Assembly: GCA_021780625.1 (NCBI GenBank)
Contig: JAJXYI010000229.1
Span: forward strand, 1 to 42,932
Length of the DNA stretch: 42,932 nt
Source: a bacterium
GTDB lineage: Bacteria; Verrucomicrobiota; Verrucomicrobiae; Opitutales; Opitutaceae
Reading direction: 5' to 3'
The notes below the pieces were generated by a model. It was not told the origin of the DNA, searched no databases, and worked only from the letters and a program-made list of their open reading frames with translations. Shown one piece after another: positions 34,505 to 42,616 of this stretch (within the stretch, counting starts at the first letter, position 1; the number at the start of each line of letters is the position of its first letter). A program made the position numbers and the translations under genes.

Positions 34505-35083
34505 ATGCGTCTGTGGTTTCAGCTGACAGCCCTCGTCGTAACGGCGACCTTTGCCGCGGTCATTGCGGACATCCGGCGAAAGCCGGGCATGACACCGATT
34601 CTCGCGACACCGTGGCTCGTGCTTCAGAAACTGATCGCGGTCGCCGCCATCGCCAGCTTCTGCTTCATCTTGCTGCGGCAGCTCGGAGACCCCAACGCGC
34701 TGGACTGGTGTGGCGTGGCTCTGTCCCTGCTCGGTACCGTCCTCGCGGCACGCGGCAAATTCGATCTGGCCCAGAGCCACGCATGGGCTGGGTACTTCCG
34801 AAGCGAGGTCGCTCTCGTACGCCGCGGCGTCTATGCGCGCATTCGAAATCCGATCTACTCCGGCATCTTCGTCTACATCGTCGGTACGTTCTTGACCCAG
34901 TTTCGACATGGATCGCCGACGGTTGTGGCGGCGAACCTCATCCTGGCGTTGTATCTCGTGGCCTTCCTCCTGGAATCGGCCCGACGCGAGCAGGCGCGGC
35001 TGCGGGGCGTGTTCGGTAATGAGTACGAGCAGTACGAGTCTGAGGTCCCGGCCTTCGTCCCGTGGGGTTGGAGGAGGCGGTGA
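34505..35083 (+). CDS. Isoprenylcysteine carboxyl methyltransferase-like membrane protein
   Basis: 192 residues with four or five membrane helices (LWFQLTALVVTATFAAVIAD, LIAVAAIASFCFILLR, WCGVALSLLGTVLAA, VVAANLILALYLVAFL). RRGVYARIRNPIYSGIFV and the end motif FGNEYEQYESEVPAFVPW are the SAM-binding signature of the ICMT/PEMT-like family. It methylates a membrane-embedded substrate at the cytoplasmic face. Start: ATG 34505; a GTG directly before it is an alternative. Close spacing to the class I methyltransferase gene downstream (two bases) indicates one operon. Confidence 0.85.
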   Translation: MRLWFQLTALVVTATFAAVIADIRRKPGMTPILATPWLVLQKLIAVAAIASFCFILLRQLGDPNALDWCGVALSLLGTVLAARGKFDLAQSHAWAGYFRSEVALVRRGVYARIRNPIYSGIFVYIVGTFLTQFRHGSPTVVAANLILALYLVAFLLESARREQARLRGVFGNEYEQYESEVPAFVPWGWRRR

Positions 35084-35085
35084 GC

Positions 35086-35982
35086 ATGCATCCACCCAGG
35101 ACGTACGCCGACATCGCGAATCGTGGGTCGTCGCTGGATTCACCGGAGGCAGAGGCCTTGCTCGCCGCATTGCCTCCTCGTGTTCGCGCCCTGCTGATCG
35201 ACCAGTACCTTCACTCGCCGCTGCCGAGCTCGCGCGAGATTCGCGACTTCCTGGTTGACGCATCGCCTATCTGCCGGTTGATCGACCAGGCCACCGGCTC
35301 CGCCCTGGCGTTCGAATATCTCTACTCCCGAGATGTTTCCACTGCCGTGGACCGCTACTTGATCACCTGCAGGGCCGGTGCCCAGATCTACGAGCGACTG
35401 CGGTCGCTCGAGGCGCACCTGCCTTTCTGGTTCGATCGGCTTCTCGCCGGCCAGAAGACGATTCGCATCGACAACGTGGGCTGCGGGACCGGCCGAGACA
35501 CCATCGGCGTTCTTGCTGCACGTCGGGACCTCGCCAGGCTGGCGACGGTGCGGCACATCGACCCCGACGACCAGGCCCTGCGCATCAGTCGGAAGTTGGC
35601 GCAGCACAGGGGCGTGGCCCGGTCGATTTCGTTTCACGCGAGCAAGTTCAGCCACATGCCCGCTGTCGGCGCAGACATCGTTCTCCTCATCGGGATTCTC
35701 TGTCCGCTTCACCGGCGCGTCAGCAAGGCGGTGCTGCGAAGCGCGGCTCCGTATGTCCGACCGGGCGGGCTGGTCATCTACAGCACCGCGCTGCACCAGA
35801 TGGTCATCGACGATCCATTGACCGACTTCCTCATGCGGCTGACGGGCTGGTCGATGACCTATAAGTCAGAGCAGGAGACCGAGGAACTGGCGACCGCGTT
35901 GGGCTGGCAGATCCGGGGCCGATTCTTCGACGAACCGCGACACCATCACTGCATGGTGGTGGCGGAAGTGCCGGAGTCCTGA
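35086..35982 (+). CDS. Class I SAM-dependent methyltransferase
   Basis: 298 residues, ATG 35086 with GGAGGAGG upstream. The N-terminal 120 residues are helical. The Rossmann core begins at IRIDNVGCGTGRDTIGV (motif I, SAM-binding glycines), followed by VRHIDPDDQAL (acidic residue binding the ribose), ADIVLLIGILCPLH (motif IV) and VRPGGLVIYSTALHQM. The C-terminus is a short beta strand region, HHHCMVVAEVP. Substrate unknown; the neighbours suggest a lipid or lipid-derived molecule. Its stop shares one base with the ATG of the second PcfJ-like gene. Confidence 0.82.
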   Translation: MHPPRTYADIANRGSSLDSPEAEALLAALPPRVRALLIDQYLHSPLPSSREIRDFLVDASPICRLIDQATGSALAFEYLYSRDVSTAVDRYLITCRAGAQIYERLRSLEAHLPFWFDRLLAGQKTIRIDNVGCGTGRDTIGVLAARRDLARLATVRHIDPDDQALRISRKLAQHRGVARSISFHASKFSHMPAVGADIVLLIGILCPLHRRVSKAVLRSAAPYVRPGGLVIYSTALHQMVIDDPLTDFLMRLTGWSMTYKSEQETEELATALGWQIRGRFFDEPRHHHCMVVAEVPES

Positions 35983-37154
35983 TGGCTGGAATCGAGTCCT
36001 CAACGCATCGGCTCACCTTCGTGTCGGGCGCCTACGACGTGGTCTACCTGGCGTGGCCTGACATCCGGGCCTTTCGGCGCTCCGTCGTCGGGTCCGCCGA
36101 GTGGAAAGCCTTCGAGCCGGAGCAGTTTCGCGTCTCCGGAGACCCCACGCTTCCGCCGTCCCCGCACGCGGTGATGGACTTCAGGCGCTTCATGTCACGG
36201 GTGCCGGAGGCGCTGGTCACAGAGGTCGCGCGCTTTCCGGAGGACCACTGGGCGCTGCTCTCGTGGCTCGCGCGGGCCGGCATAATCGGCGACGACCTGT
36301 TGCAGTCGAACCCGTGCCTGACCCTGATGCTGGCCAAGGCGCCGAACTTCGCGGCGAGGCCAGGCCGTATGCCGATCTGGTCGCTGCGCCCATCGGCCCC
36401 GCAGAAGACGCTGTTCGGCAAGCTCGGCTTTCCGCCCACCGAGGCCATGCGCCGGCTCGCCCGCAAGGTGGCGTTCTCCGCCATGAGCGCGTCCCGGCTC
36501 AGGGACGTCCGCGACGCGATTCGCCGCGCGCCCGCCATCGTCGGCAACCTGTCGCACCTGCGTCGCCTGAACGCGAACGTGCTGGCTGCCGTCGCCGGAG
36601 GCGAGCTGCAGGTCACGCCGCACCTGCTCACGCACCTCTCCGACCCGTCGCACGACGACCCGACCGCGCCGCTTGGCAGCGCCATCGCCGACACGGTCCG
36701 CGGTTTGCGCCTGCTCCATCCGCGCCGGCCGCTCCCGGTGTTCGACCACCTGTCCCAGATCGACCGCCTGCACGAGCAGGTCGTCGAGGAACTCGCCCTG
36801 CACAAGGGCCGGGGAACGCTCCCCTTCCCCGCGCCACCGGTGGACGGCACCGAAACGATCGTGCCGCTCCTCACGGCGATCGACCTCGTCGTCGAAGGGC
36901 GGCAGCAGCACAACTGCGTGGCTTCGTATGAGCAGCTCGCCCGGCGGGGGGCCGTCGCGCTCTACAGGGTCATGGCGCCAGAGCGCGCGACCCTCAGTCT
37001 CGTGCGTGACAGGGGCGTCTGGAAGATCAGCGAACTGAAAGGCCCGTGCAACCGGCACGTGTCACCGAAGACGAGAGAGGCGGTCAGGCAGTGGCTGGCG
37101 GGCGAGACGGACAAGAGCCTTCGCCCGCCTCGCCCGGATGCCCCAACGGAGTGA
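35982..37154 (+). CDS. PcfJ-like domain protein, copy 2
   Basis: 390 residues, paralogous along the whole length to the gene at 30530-31666 (by eye about half the residues agree in the aligned core). The signature recurs: LVVEGRQQHNCVASYEQLA, then ATLSLVRDRGVWKISELKGP, then CNRHVSPKTREAVRQWL. ATG overlaps the methyltransferase stop (TGATG). The family occurs widely in conjugative and accessory DNA with unknown activity. Two diverged copies on either side of a lipid-gene set suggest an old duplication. Confidence 0.72.
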   Translation: MAGIESSTHRLTFVSGAYDVVYLAWPDIRAFRRSVVGSAEWKAFEPEQFRVSGDPTLPPSPHAVMDFRRFMSRVPEALVTEVARFPEDHWALLSWLARAGIIGDDLLQSNPCLTLMLAKAPNFAARPGRMPIWSLRPSAPQKTLFGKLGFPPTEAMRRLARKVAFSAMSASRLRDVRDAIRRAPAIVGNLSHLRRLNANVLAAVAGGELQVTPHLLTHLSDPSHDDPTAPLGSAIADTVRGLRLLHPRRPLPVFDHLSQIDRLHEQVVEELALHKGRGTLPFPAPPVDGTETIVPLLTAIDLVVEGRQQHNCVASYEQLARRGAVALYRVMAPERATLSLVRDRGVWKISELKGPCNRHVSPKTREAVRQWLAGETDKSLRPPRPDAPTE

Positions 37155-37215
37155 TATGGCCATCGGGTCCCTAGGTCGGGAGTCCTAACCTGCGGTTTGG
37201 AAGCGGAGTCGAAAC

Positions 37216-37527
37216 ATGAGCCTTCGGCGCATCCTTATCCTCGTTCTCGCCGTCGTGATCGCCATCGCGGCCGTCCGTATGCCGCTCACGAATCGACTGG
37301 TCGTGGTGATGGTTCGCGTCGGTCTCAGCGAGGACGTCATCGTCAATCTCGTTCTGCACCATCCGGGCCGCTATTCGGTCATGCCTGACGATGTCGCGCG
37401 CCTCAGGCATGCGGGCGTCTCCCGGCGAATCATCGCCGCGATGGCCTTCAAGGTCGCGGGCGGCACGGCTGAACCGGAACGGCGCCCGCCGACGCTGACG
37501 CGCGCTGCGCGCTACCTCGCGGCCTGA
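37216..37527 (+). CDS. Small membrane-anchored protein
   Basis: 103 residues; an N-terminal helix (RRILILVLAVVIAIAAVRMP) serves as anchor or uncleaved signal. The following 50 residues (GLSEDVIVNLVLHHPGRYSV, then PDDVARLRHAGVSRRIIAAM) match a short helical motif common in bacterial envelope proteins, where a GLS-type start is followed by LxxxGVSxxVIxAM. Role is probably structural in the periplasm or envelope. GGAG lies nine bases before ATG 37216. Confidence 0.6.
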   Translation: MSLRRILILVLAVVIAIAAVRMPLTNRLVVVMVRVGLSEDVIVNLVLHHPGRYSVMPDDVARLRHAGVSRRIIAAMAFKVAGGTAEPERRPPTLTRAARYLAA

Positions 37528-37579
37528 GCGTGCGCGAACGTCACGGAGCGATACCGAACGACAGAGCGGGGTCCCAGGC

Positions 37580-37792
37580 ATGGGCTACCACATCGACTTC
37601 GTGTTCGGCGGAGACGTAGTCAGAGACCAGCAGGACGTGGTCAGCAGGTTCGGTGCCGCAGGCGCCGAGCTAATCGATCCCCACGACCCCAGTTGGCCTC
37701 GGCACCCGTCCCTCGCTGAGATGCGGCATCCCAAGCTCCGAGCCTCTCAGCACAACCGGCAGCAACCGGGCTCAATGCCAGATCAACGGTGA
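37580..37792 (+). CDS. Short hypothetical protein, possibly truncated
   Basis: 70 residues. The first 45 (MGYHIDFVFGGDVVRDQQDV and on) look protein-like, while the C-terminal end is low-quality sequence running into the DUF362 start. It ends overlapping the next gene by four bases. No good ribosome-binding site. It may be the decayed N-terminus of a longer gene. Confidence 0.3.
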   Translation: MGYHIDFVFGGDVVRDQQDVVSRFGAAGAELIDPHDPSWPRHPSLAEMRHPKLRASQHNRQQPGSMPDQR

Positions 37793-38934
37793 CGCATCTT
37801 ATGTGGGCTGACACGCGCTGCACCAAGGACCCGTCGGACGTGGCCTGGGCAATCCGCAAGCTGTTCGCGGCCGTGGGCTACGAGCCGTCGGGGACCGTGT
37901 TCGTGAAACCCAACCTCTCGGGCCGGCGGCCCATCACCGAGGGGGAAAACACGACCGTCTACTTCATGGACGGACTGCTGACGGTGCTGCGCGCCCATGG
38001 GTGCACGGTGGTCATCGGCCACTCTTCCCTCCTCGGCACGCGCGACCGGAGCTATCCCTTCGAGCGCGTCGTCGAAGACGCGGGCTTCGCCAAGTACCGT
38101 TCTCTCCCGCGCCTTTCGCTGCTCGACCTGGACGGGGCGCCCCGCCGGAAGGTGGCCGTCGGTGAACGCACCTACGCGATTCCGGAGGCGATACTCAAGG
38201 CCGACAGCTACATCAACGTCGCGAAACTCAAGACTCACATGGAGACTGGTGTCAGCCTTTGTCTCAAGAACCAGATGGGGCTGATGTCGGGGTCGGAACG
38301 GATCCGGTTTCATCGGGAAGGGCTGGATGTCCCCATCGGCGAGCTCGCAGTCGCATGTGTTCCAACGGTGAACCTGGTCGAAGGTATCGTGGCGATGGAG
38401 GGCAACGGCCCGCACCACGGCCGTGACAAATCGCTCGGCGTGGTCTTCTGCGGCACTGATATGGTGGAACTCGACGCAGCGATCGTCACCAGGATGGGGA
38501 TGGACCCTGCCGCGATCGGCCATCTGCAGGCTGCGGCCCGGCTGACCGGGCATCCCCTTCCCGATCTGTCTGCGACCTCTCGTGACGCCGATTGGCGTCT
38601 GGATGTAGCGCCCGCCGAGCGCACGCTGACGAAGGGCCAGCGCCTTCACGTCATGCCGACGACCAGTTGCTCAAGGTGCATCACCGCGCTCGACCGGGCG
38701 GGAAGGGAGATGCGGCGGTCGACGGCCGGCCTGCTCAAGTTAGCTCGTGCGTCGCTGATGTCCCGCGAAACAACGATCATAATCGGCAAGCCGCGGGATG
38801 AGGACGTGCCCCGAGGTCGAGTCATCTGCGTTGGCAGGTGCGCCTGCGCGGGGTACGACGGGGAAGCCGAACGGCTGCACGCGTGCCCCCCGGCAGTGTC
38901 TGAGGTCCTCGGCTTCCTCGAGGCCAGACTGTAG
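37789..38934 (+). CDS. DUF362 domain protein
   Basis: 381 residues. GTVFVKPNLSGRRPITEGENTTV near residue 35, VVIGHSSLLG and the later NVAKLKTHMETGVSLCLKNQ with MGLMSG are hallmarks of the DUF362 family, of unknown reaction and often iron-sulphur-associated. NLVEGIVAMEGNGPHHG and LDAAIVTRMGMDP continue the pattern. Cys residues in CSRCI and CVGRCACAGYDGEAERLHAC may bind metal. The start at 37789 (GTG) may be moved in to ATG 37801. DUF362 proteins accompany redox or biosynthetic genes; none of its immediate neighbours settles the role. Confidence 0.75.
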   Translation: MTHLMWADTRCTKDPSDVAWAIRKLFAAVGYEPSGTVFVKPNLSGRRPITEGENTTVYFMDGLLTVLRAHGCTVVIGHSSLLGTRDRSYPFERVVEDAGFAKYRSLPRLSLLDLDGAPRRKVAVGERTYAIPEAILKADSYINVAKLKTHMETGVSLCLKNQMGLMSGSERIRFHREGLDVPIGELAVACVPTVNLVEGIVAMEGNGPHHGRDKSLGVVFCGTDMVELDAAIVTRMGMDPAAIGHLQAAARLTGHPLPDLSATSRDADWRLDVAPAERTLTKGQRLHVMPTTSCSRCITALDRAGREMRRSTAGLLKLARASLMSRETTIIIGKPRDEDVPRGRVICVGRCACAGYDGEAERLHACPPAVSEVLGFLEARL

Positions 38935-38985
38935 CAGGCAGCGATCCGATGCTCTCCGAATCGCGCGTATGGTAAGCAACACACC

Positions 38986-39633
38986 ATGGTGACCAACGCA
39001 CACACGGACCGCTCGGCGGAGCTGTCGCGCCTGTGCTGCTCGTGCGGCTGCTGCTGCGACGGCAGCCTCGCGTTCTGGGCCACCCTGGAACCGGACCAAG
39101 TCGCGGCAGCCAAACACTGCGGTCTCGATGTGCGCGAAGCCAGCACCGAGGTCGGCTTTCGGATACCGTGCCCGCAATTGGTGAATCTCCGGTGCGCGGT
39201 GTACGACCACCCGGGCCGGCCCAGGGTCTGTCGGACCTACCTATGCTGGTTGGCGCAGCGTTTCGTTGATGGAAGCGTCACGGCCGAAGGCGTGGCCATC
39301 ATCATCCGAGAGGTCAACGAACTGAAGTCGGCAGCTGCGAAGCGAATCGGAGCGCGCCTCGCCGCCAGTTGGGCGCGGGGCGCCAAGCGCTGCTACGCGC
39401 GGCCCGGCACCGAGCAGGACGCGCTGCCCAACGCTAAGCGGCAGCAGTTTGGCGGATGGCTCGCAAACGTGCTCGGGGCGACTGACGAAGACGGCGTACT
39501 GAACGCGCAACTCCTGGAAACCCTGCTCGCCGCGGGCTGCCTGCTGAATCGAGAGTTCGTGTGGCCTGCGGACGCCCGCGAGCGGATGCTGCACCGGGAC
39601 CGGGAGGCGGCGGCGCCAAGCACAGAAACGTAA
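38986..39633 (+). CDS. YkgJ-type cysteine cluster protein
   Basis: 215 residues. LCCSCGCCCDGSL near residue 17, PCPQLVNLRCAVYDHPGRPR and VCRTYLCW form the cysteine pattern of the YkgJ family (CxxCC, then CxxL, CxIYxxRPxxCRxF), thought to chelate zinc or iron. The C-terminal 110 residues are helical. Function of the family is not established. The gene ends 38 bases before the hairpin into which the insertion sequence has jumped. Confidence 0.82.
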   Translation: MVTNAHTDRSAELSRLCCSCGCCCDGSLAFWATLEPDQVAAAKHCGLDVREASTEVGFRIPCPQLVNLRCAVYDHPGRPRVCRTYLCWLAQRFVDGSVTAEGVAIIIREVNELKSAAAKRIGARLAASWARGAKRCYARPGTEQDALPNAKRQQFGGWLANVLGATDEDGVLNAQLLETLLAAGCLLNREFVWPADARERMLHRDREAAAPSTET

Positions 39634-39692
39634 CGGTACTGTGGTGCGGGGCGGCGTCAACGTCGCGCAGCGCCGCCGAACTCGATCTTCAG

Positions 39693-39696
39693 TTAG
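39693..39696. repeat. Target duplication TTAG, left
   Basis: TTAG directly before the left end of the IS, matched by TTAG at 41028-41031. Confidence 0.75.
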
Positions 39697-41027
39697 CACT
39701 ACTTTGTCACCTTCGTAGCGGTGGATTCCGCCGGAAGCTCTCGATGAGGTTCAGCACCCGTTGGGTGTTGATGATGTACAGGACGCCCATGATCTCGCGC
39801 ACCCAGAGCCGGACCGTCGGCAGCGTGGGGCGTGGCCCGTCGGCGTTTCGCCGGCGCTCGATCTGGAGAAACGTGAACGCCATGGCGGTGAGGACGACAT
39901 GATGCGTCCACCCGCGGTAGGTTCGCCCCTCGAAATGATCGAAGCCCAGTTCGTCCTTCAACTCGCGGTACTGCTGCTCGATGGGCCAGCGGCTGCGGGC
40001 CAGGGTGACCAGGTCCCGCAGCGTCGCGGTCTCGTCGAGATTGAGCAGGTAGTACTTCCGTTCGTCGGTCGCGAGGCTGCGCTCGCACAGGAGCCACCGC
40101 TCGCCGCGACTCTTGGCCGGCCGCACGCGGCACGCCGCGAAACGCGCAGCCAAGGGGCCCTTGGTCCCCTGCGCCCAGTCGACGCGCTGCCACGCCGGCT
40201 CGGGCACCGCCGTGGCGACCTCGCTGACGGGCAGCGGGCGTCGGGCTCCGGCGATCCAGACCGTGCCACACCCGCGGATCGCCACGGCGTACCGCACGCC
40301 AAGTCGTTCGAGGCCTCGCCGAAACGCGGCGGTCGATCCGTAGTCGGCATCGGCCACCACCGCGGTGAGGGCGAAGCCCGCCGTGATCGCCCGGCGCACC
40401 TGACTCAGCGCGATACGCCATTTCTCCCGGAAGCGCGTGGTCTCCGGAATCCCGGCGCGGGCGCAGCGATCGGGGTCGGCGATCCACGCCTGCGGCACAT
40501 ACAGGTCGCAGCTCAGCGGCCACGTCAGGCCGTCGGCCAGCAACACCGTCGACACCGCGACCTGGCAATTCCCGACCTTTCCCAAGGCCCCGCAGTATTG
40601 GCGTTGCACGCCCGGCGAGTGCCGCCCCTGCTTGGGCAGGCCCGTATCGTCGACGGCGAGGATCCCTTGGCGCGCCGGCACCACCGCGCGCAATCGCGCC
40701 CAGAGCGCCGCCGCGTCCCAGGGCGAGTGCGTGACGAAATGCTGCAACGCCTGGTACGTCGCCGCGTCGCTCAAGCGGCCATGCATCGCTTGCATGGACT
40801 TCCGCTCGCTGTCGGTGAACAACCCGTCGAGATACCGCCGCGCCGCGTCGCGCTGTGGGCGGCGGCTGAAGCAGACACTGAACTGATCGACAAACGTCCC
40901 GAAGCGGGCCAAGATCTCGCGGGCGTTGCGATCGTCCACGCCCGCTATCGTAAGAAATCGGGATCATTTGTACAAGTACGAAATTCTGGATCGCGGCGTA
41001 CGAACGATTGGACCTGACAAAGTAGTG
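39697..41027 (-). mobile_element. IS701-family insertion sequence, complete
   Basis: A 1331-base element. The left end starts CACTACTTTGTCA (39697-39709) and the right end closes TGACAAAGTAGTG (41015-41027), perfect 13-base inverted repeats. TTAG flanks both sides as a 4-base target duplication, in line with the 4-base duplications of the family. One transposase gene fills it. With intact ends, intact gene and exact duplication, it appears recent and potentially active. The GC-rich flanks contrast with the AT-rich tips. Confidence 0.88.
39707..40939 (-). CDS. IS701-family DDE transposase
   Basis: 410 residues, full length for the family. LAVDDTGLPKQGRHSPGVQR carries the first catalytic Asp region, VVADADYGSTAAFRRGL the second, and IEQQYRELKDELGFDHFEGR the Glu of the YREL motif with its following Gly-Leu-Asp-His-Phe-Glu stretch. 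Start is GTG 40939, since an in-frame stop lies nine codons upstream; TTA/ATA starts are not needed. The stop is ten bases inside the left end of the element. A second overlapping frame of similar length on the same strand is a shadow. Confidence 0.9.
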   Translation of the reverse strand: MDDRNAREILARFGTFVDQFSVCFSRRPQRDAARRYLDGLFTDSERKSMQAMHGRLSDAATYQALQHFVTHSPWDAAALWARLRAVVPARQGILAVDDTGLPKQGRHSPGVQRQYCGALGKVGNCQVAVSTVLLADGLTWPLSCDLYVPQAWIADPDRCARAGIPETTRFREKWRIALSQVRRAITAGFALTAVVADADYGSTAAFRRGLERLGVRYAVAIRGCGTVWIAGARRPLPVSEVATAVPEPAWQRVDWAQGTKGPLAARFAACRVRPAKSRGERWLLCERSLATDERKYYLLNLDETATLRDLVTLARSRWPIEQQYRELKDELGFDHFEGRTYRGWTHHVVLTAMAFTFLQIERRRNADGPRPTLPTVRLWVREIMGVLYIINTQRVLNLIESFRRNPPLRR

Positions 41028-41031
41028 TTAG
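41028..41031. repeat. Target duplication TTAG, right
   Basis: TTAG directly after the right end of the IS, matching 39693-39696. Confidence 0.75.
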
Positions 41032-41229
41032 GCGGCGACGGGGAGATGCTGAATCGGAGCGGGTCGCCCGGAGAACTGTATCTTGAGCCGTAGCGCTTCA
41101 GACAGGACGCTGGAATTCGTTCGACACAGATTGAACTCGCCGCCGAACAACGGCTTGTAGCCTGCGGCGGTCGCCGCCACCATGAACGCGCAGGGATTGA
41201 GGTTGTCGAAAGCCTGATCGGAGTGAGCT

Positions 41230-41556
41230 ATGGCGACCTGGAACATTGACTGCCAGCTTCTGTATCGTGGTGAGCCCTGGTCTGGCAAGAGCGTGCGGTT
41301 GTGGTCGCAGTGGCCCGGTTGGCTGCGAAACTCGTTGACGCACTTCGACGCGTTCACCGACGGCGATGGGCATGCCCAGTTCGAGATTGATGACGACGAC
41401 AAGCTGGACGACGACACACCAATCTGCTTCACGGTTCGACTGAATGGTGAGAACTACGACTTTGGCCCTTACGAACTCGGCGGTGGCGCGTTCACGATCT
41501 ACTTCGATCCGGATGAAGAGCCCGAGGAAGTAAGCGTGGACGACTTGACGGACTGA
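41230..41556 (+). CDS. Small acidic hypothetical protein
   Basis: 108 residues, GGAGTGAG six bases before ATG 41230. The protein is rich in Trp, Asp and Glu (FEIDDDDKLDDDTPICFTVR, then YFDPDEEPEEVSVDDLTD) with alternating beta strands, and looks like a small beta-sandwich. No family recognised. It sits alone between the IS and tRNA-Asn, in a slot typical for single accessory genes. A minus-strand frame across the same interval has the low complexity of a shadow. Confidence 0.55.
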   Translation: MATWNIDCQLLYRGEPWSGKSVRLWSQWPGWLRNSLTHFDAFTDGDGHAQFEIDDDDKLDDDTPICFTVRLNGENYDFGPYELGGGAFTIYFDPDEEPEEVSVDDLTD

Positions 41557-41842
41557 CCCTGGAGTGTGCGATGGGTTCGGCTTGATCAGAATCTGGACGC
41601 TCTCGAATGCTCGGTAGTGAGGTCGACACTCAATTCCAAGAACATCCAGGCGCCCGTGCCTGGCGCTGCGCCATACCTAGACGTGCGCCTTGGCAGCGAC
41701 GGCATGAGGCGATTCGACCCGACCTGCGGCGATGGTCCCGCCGCTCGGTCCAATTTCGTAGTTCCCAACTCCCTTGTGGTGAAGTTTGTGGTGAGATGTG
41801 GTGAAGTTGGGTTAGCTCAGCCGTGTAAGTTGTTGAAAGGAA
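41557..41842. other. Spacer between the acidic gene and tRNA-Asn
   Basis: No gene that I can support. It contains the 34-base tandem repeat at 41775-41808 and an inverted repeat, CCCAACT at 41764-41770 with AGTTGGG at 41805-41811, that encloses most of it. Confidence 0.45.
41775..41808 (+). repeat. Three-unit short tandem repeat
   Basis: TGTGGTGAAGTT (41775-41786), TGTGGTGAGA (41787-41796) and TGTGGTGAAGTT (41797-41808) lie head to tail, 35 bases from the 3' end of the tRNA. Possibly an operator array or recombination-site arm. Confidence 0.55.
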
Positions 41843-41918
<76 letters not shown>

Positions 41919-41933
41919 CGCTGGCAGGTGCGC

Positions 41934-41951
41934 GCGGGCGTGACCGCCCGC
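41934..41951 (-). terminator. Hairpin after the recR-membrane gene pair
   Basis: GCGGGCG (41934-41940), loop TGAC, CGCCCGC (41945-41951): a 7-base-pair stem between the membrane gene stop and tRNA-Asn. No T-run follows, so a terminator role is tentative. Confidence 0.35.
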
Positions 41952-41986
41952 AGACAAATTATGTTAGCGGATCGAGCCGCCGGGGG

Positions 41987-42616
41987 TCAATTGCCGTTGC
42001 GCGCCTTCTTCCCCCACGAGCGCCGGCGCGTCCCCGTGTAGAACTGCACGACGGCCCCGACCAGGCCGAGCCCCGTCCAGGCGATGAACGTCCACCTCCG
42101 CCCGGGTGCCGGGAACGCCAGGTGCCCCACCCAGATGTTCTCGAACCCCAGGCGCCCGTCCCCATGCCTGGACAGGAACGACACCAGGCCCGCCACCGCG
42201 GTCTCGGCCCCGATGAACGCGGTCGCCAGGATGACGAAGTAGCGCTGGAAGCCCACCGCCAGCGCCCCGCCGAGGATCGCGGCGAAGGCGAGGATCAGCA
42301 CGCCCGGCTCGCTGCCCCGGATGGACGTCCAGGCGCTCTGCGCGACGATCGCGCCAAACGCCCCGCCCGCCAGCGCCACCCCCACGAAATAGCCGAACCA
42401 CAGGATCGCGGCCCCGAACACGCCCCCGACGAGCAGCGTCACGACGAGCGCCGCCGTGTCCGGCGTGTGCACCAGCGTGCTGGCCAGCAGCGCGCCGAGC
42501 AGGAACCCGTAGATGGTCAGCACGATCCGGAACAGCCGGTAGCCCGCAAAGCAGGCCAGCAGCCCCACGATCATCAGCAGCACGCCGGTCGGCAGCTGGT
42601 AGGCACCGGGCAGCAT
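41987..42616 (-). CDS. TMEM198/DUF4203-like polytopic membrane protein
   Basis: 209 residues with about seven hydrophobic segments (GVLLMIVGLLACFAGYRLFR, IVLTIYGFLLGALLASTLV, AALVVTLLVGGVFGAAILWF, VGVALAGGAFGAIVAQSAW, VLILAFAAILGGALAVGF, YFVILATAFIGAETAVAGLV, WTFIAWTGLGLVGAVVQFY). The glycine-rich GxxLG and GY..FR pattern is that of the TM7S3/TM198-like (DUF4203) family of unknown function. The C-terminal tail is basic. Its ATG shares a base with the recR stop, so the two are coupled. Confidence 0.7.
   Translation of the reverse strand: MLPGAYQLPTGVLLMIVGLLACFAGYRLFRIVLTIYGFLLGALLASTLVHTPDTAALVVTLLVGGVFGAAILWFGYFVGVALAGGAFGAIVAQSAWTSIRGSEPGVLILAFAAILGGALAVGFQRYFVILATAFIGAETAVAGLVSFLSRHGDGRLGFENIWVGHLAFPAPGRRWTFIAWTGLGLVGAVVQFYTGTRRRSWGKKARNGN

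Noticed and set aside
39692..41037. Integron attC site at the IS target
   Set aside because: GTTAGGC fits the core motif, but the partner arm is only 10 bases away and reads GCCGAAC, not RYYYAAC; no integrase is present.
41028..41432. Minus-strand 134-codon frame beside the IS
   Set aside because: Overlaps the better-supported acidic gene in antisense; its N-terminal half is a Ser-rich shadow. The C-terminal 60 codons look more protein-like, but no start or site supports them.
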